Source: Vulcanisaeta sp. UBA163 (lineage in GTDB: Archaea > Thermoproteota > Thermoprotei > Thermoproteales > Thermocladiaceae). Taken from it: a stretch of 5,283 bases of DNA. The stretch is from contig DAJV01000024.1 in NCBI GenBank assembly GCA_002496475.1, positions 1,109 through 6,391 on the forward strand, given 5' to 3'. Shown piece by piece: positions 4,515 through 5,283 of this stretch (position 1 is its first letter; every line of letters begins with the position of its first letter). The notes under the pieces are model-generated. The model was not told the DNA's origin. It made no database searches and worked only from the letters and a program-made list of their open reading frames with translations. Position numbers and translations under genes: made by a program.

Positions 4515-4524
4515 TAATATATAG
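4514..4524 (-). promoter_or_regulatory. TATA box for the candidate small minus-strand gene
   Basis: CTATATATTAT on the minus strand is centred 26 nt before the ATG at 4493. It is the most TATA-like box in the window. It partly overlaps the right edge of the palindrome. Confidence 0.5.
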
Positions 4525-4627
4525 CTAGTACTTTACCGATGCAAGTCTTATTTTAACTCAGCCTAGATAAAGGCCTTAGTGAATGCATATGAATAACTCG
4601 AATAATGATAGTGGAGGTATAGACTCA

Positions 4628-4648
4628 ATAATTATGGGGCATAATTAT
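4628..4648. repeat. Two self-palindromic ATAATTAT copies separated by GGGGC
   Basis: ATAATTAT at 4628-4635 and 4641-4648; each copy is its own reverse complement, so the pair reads as both a direct and an inverted repeat with 13-bp spacing. It lies about 80 bp upstream of the SRPBCC gene's TATA box. Possible regulator site; the low complexity calls for caution. Confidence 0.4.
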
Positions 4649-4649
4649 A

Positions 4650-4662
4650 TACCCTGAGGGTA
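4650..4662. repeat. Perfect dyad TACCC-TGA-GGGTA
   Basis: Five-base arms with a 3-nt spacer, immediately next to the ATAATTAT pair and about 64 bp upstream of the SRPBCC promoter. The G/C content of the arms makes it stand out in A/T-rich surroundings. It may be an operator; no regulator can be named. Confidence 0.4.
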
Positions 4663-4724
4663 CATTAGTTACATAAATATGAGTAATTGAAATTCAATAG
4701 TTCTCTTAAAACAATTAATACAGA

Positions 4725-4736
4725 AATTATTTAATT
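4725..4736 (+). promoter_or_regulatory. TATA box of the SRPBCC gene
   Basis: AATTATTTAATT is centred about 29 nt before the ATG at 4760 and only 20 nt before the in-frame GTG at 4751. The spacing favours the ATG as a leaderless start. No Shine-Dalgarno precedes either codon. Confidence 0.6.
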
Positions 4737-4759
4737 GCAGTAACATAGGCGTGATTACA

Positions 4760-5149
4760 ATGTCAATATTGGGGATAGAATTTATAGTAAGAAGAGAGGT
4801 AAACCCAAGTGATCTTGAGAAGGTATGGCAGGTACTTAGCGATATTAGTAATATGCCTAGGCATTGGAGAGGCCATAGGGAGGTGGAGGTACTTAGCAGG
4901 GACGGCGATACGTACATTGTGAGGATTAGATTCGCATTTCCAGGCTTAAATAATAGGGGTGCCGCGAAGATTGAGGTTCATGAGAGGGAGAGGACTGTGG
5001 TGATTAATTACGTGAAAGGCCCAATAAGGGGTTACGTAAAGAACTACATAAGCAATAACGCATTAATAAGTCAGTGGAACGTTAGGATAACGCCATTCTT
5101 CCTAATAATGAAGCCCTGGATAAAGAGACATCATGAGCGGCGCAGGTAA
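4760..5149 (+). CDS. SRPBCC (START/Bet v1-like) family protein, C-terminal helix out of frame
   Basis: The 129-residue product resembles SRPBCC ligand-binding proteins, which hold a hydrophobic ligand between a curved sheet and a long C-terminal helix. IEFIVRREVNPSDLEKVWQV (6-25) is the first strand and helix. ISNMPRHWRG (29-38) is the helix-turn before the sheet, with the typical MPxHWxG pattern. Alternating strands follow: EVEVLSRDGDTYIVRIRFAF (41-60), AAKIEVHERERTVVINYV (68-85), GYVKNYISNN (91-100), ISQWNVRITPFFLIM (103-117). The long helix starts at KPWIKRH (118-124), but then HERRR and a TAA end the frame. The expected rest of the helix lies in the +1 frame downstream. The ATG at 4760 is preferred over the GTG at 4751 from promoter spacing. 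It appears to be a single gene with no operon partner in view. The ligand is unknown. Confidence 0.83.
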   Translation: MSILGIEFIVRREVNPSDLEKVWQVLSDISNMPRHWRGHREVEVLSRDGDTYIVRIRFAFPGLNNRGAAKIEVHERERTVVINYVKGPIRGYVKNYISNNALISQWNVRITPFFLIMKPWIKRHHERRR

Positions 5150-5186
5150 TGCATTAGCAAGAATAGTGGGTGAGGCAGTTAATTAG
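5124..5186 (+). other. Out-of-frame C-terminal helix of the SRPBCC gene (frameshift)
   Basis: In the +1 frame relative to the upstream gene, the codons from 5133 to the TAG at 5184-5186 read MSGAGNALARIVGEAVN. Joined after WIKRH this gives a continuous amphipathic helix with the G..NAL..I pattern that ends SRPBCC proteins, and a total of about 141 residues, a normal family length. The frame is open only from 5124, so the shift must lie between 5124 and 5149, most simply one extra base in CATCAT (5129-5134). This may be a real mutation, a sequencing error, or (less likely) recoding. Confidence 0.7.
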
Positions 5187-5283
5187 GGGTCGTGGATGCA
5201 CCATTCATGATCACCATTACTAATAAAGTATCTAGTATGGCATTGTGATAATTATTGCTATTAATGAAGTACCTATTTACCTT
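5187..5283. other. Right-hand edge, no supported gene
   Basis: No promoter-plus-start combination is visible. A minus-strand frame is open from the window edge to a TAA at 5179-5181 (34 codons, including LDTLLVMVIMNGAS). It could be the 3' end of a convergent gene entering from the right, but this length is expected by chance in such sequence. Confidence 0.3.

Larger units (their letters stand above)
4328..4759. other. Dyad-rich A/T-rich intergenic region
   Basis: Besides the candidate small minus-strand gene (4380-4493), this stretch has no supported gene. It contains GTTAA-CGTA-TTAAC (4343-4356), a second copy of the core TTAACGTATTA at 4436-4446, the 21-bp palindrome at 4494-4514, paired ATAATTAT palindromes at 4628-4648, the dyad TACCCTGAGGGTA at 4650-4662, and the promoter of the SRPBCC gene near 4726. 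A 24-codon plus-strand frame from 4583 is Asn-rich and unconvincing. Confidence 0.6.

Noticed and set aside
4583..4657. 24-codon plus-strand frame after a weak TATA-like box at about 4548
   Set aside because: Asn/Ser/Gly-rich composition unlike the neighbours, and it runs through the dyad cluster, which suggests chance.
4669..4917. 82-codon minus-strand open frame
   Set aside because: It overlaps the SRPBCC gene in antisense, has low-complexity Ser/Thr/Leu composition, and its upstream sequence is coding.
5179..5283. Minus-strand frame open to the window edge, as the end of a convergent gene
   Set aside because: Only 34 codons, which is expected by chance; without the sequence to the right it cannot be supported.

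Overview
The window looks like chromosomal DNA of a hyperthermophilic crenarchaeon, most likely in the Thermoproteales (a Vulcanisaeta- or Caldivirga-like organism; this placement is inference). Three things point there. The isoprenoid genes are archaeal in type. Arg is mostly AGG/AGA and Ile often ATA. Most genes have an A/T-rich TATA box about 23-29 nt before the start codon with no room for a leader, which implies leaderless mRNAs; Shine-Dalgarno motifs appear mainly at the internal operon gene.

Left part (1-3045), all on the minus strand. At the edge is a tRNA-Ser(UGA), lacking only its discriminator base and 3' end. Next comes a gene for a ribbon-helix-helix type protein with a long helical C-terminal extension (271-798). 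It is followed, in the direction of increasing coordinates, by a two-gene isoprenoid operon: a geranylgeranyl-reductase-family flavoprotein (1834-3045, transcribed first) and a trans-polyprenyl diphosphate synthase (893-1783, second, with a good Shine-Dalgarno). One enzyme elongates a prenyl chain and the other saturates prenyl double bonds. Small residues before the first Asp-rich motif suggest the chain may exceed C20, so a saturated quinone tail is an alternative to membrane lipid.

Middle part (3046-4327), plus strand. It holds three small genes with their own promoters: an 88-residue protein of unknown function with a TTG start, then two adjacent short, basic, all-helical proteins (85 and 100 residues) that look like diverged copies of one helix-hairpin design. 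The gap at 3448-3722 contains tandem 12-bp repeats and a doubtful minus-strand mini-ORF.

Right part (4328-5283). An A/T-rich intergenic region of about 430 bp carries several perfect dyads. It also carries a likely very small minus-strand gene (37 codons, 4380-4493) whose start codon abuts a 21-bp palindrome and lies 26 nt from a strong TATA box. Last is a SRPBCC (START/Bet v1-like) protein gene. Its annotated frame ends early, but the missing C-terminal helix is legible in the +1 frame directly downstream, so it is frameshifted, truncated, or affected by a sequence error.

The clearest points for follow-up are the SRPBCC frameshift, the small minus-strand gene with its promoter palindrome, the chain-length residues of the prenyl synthase, and the pair of small helical proteins. 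No CRISPR array, insertion sequence or phage gene was seen.
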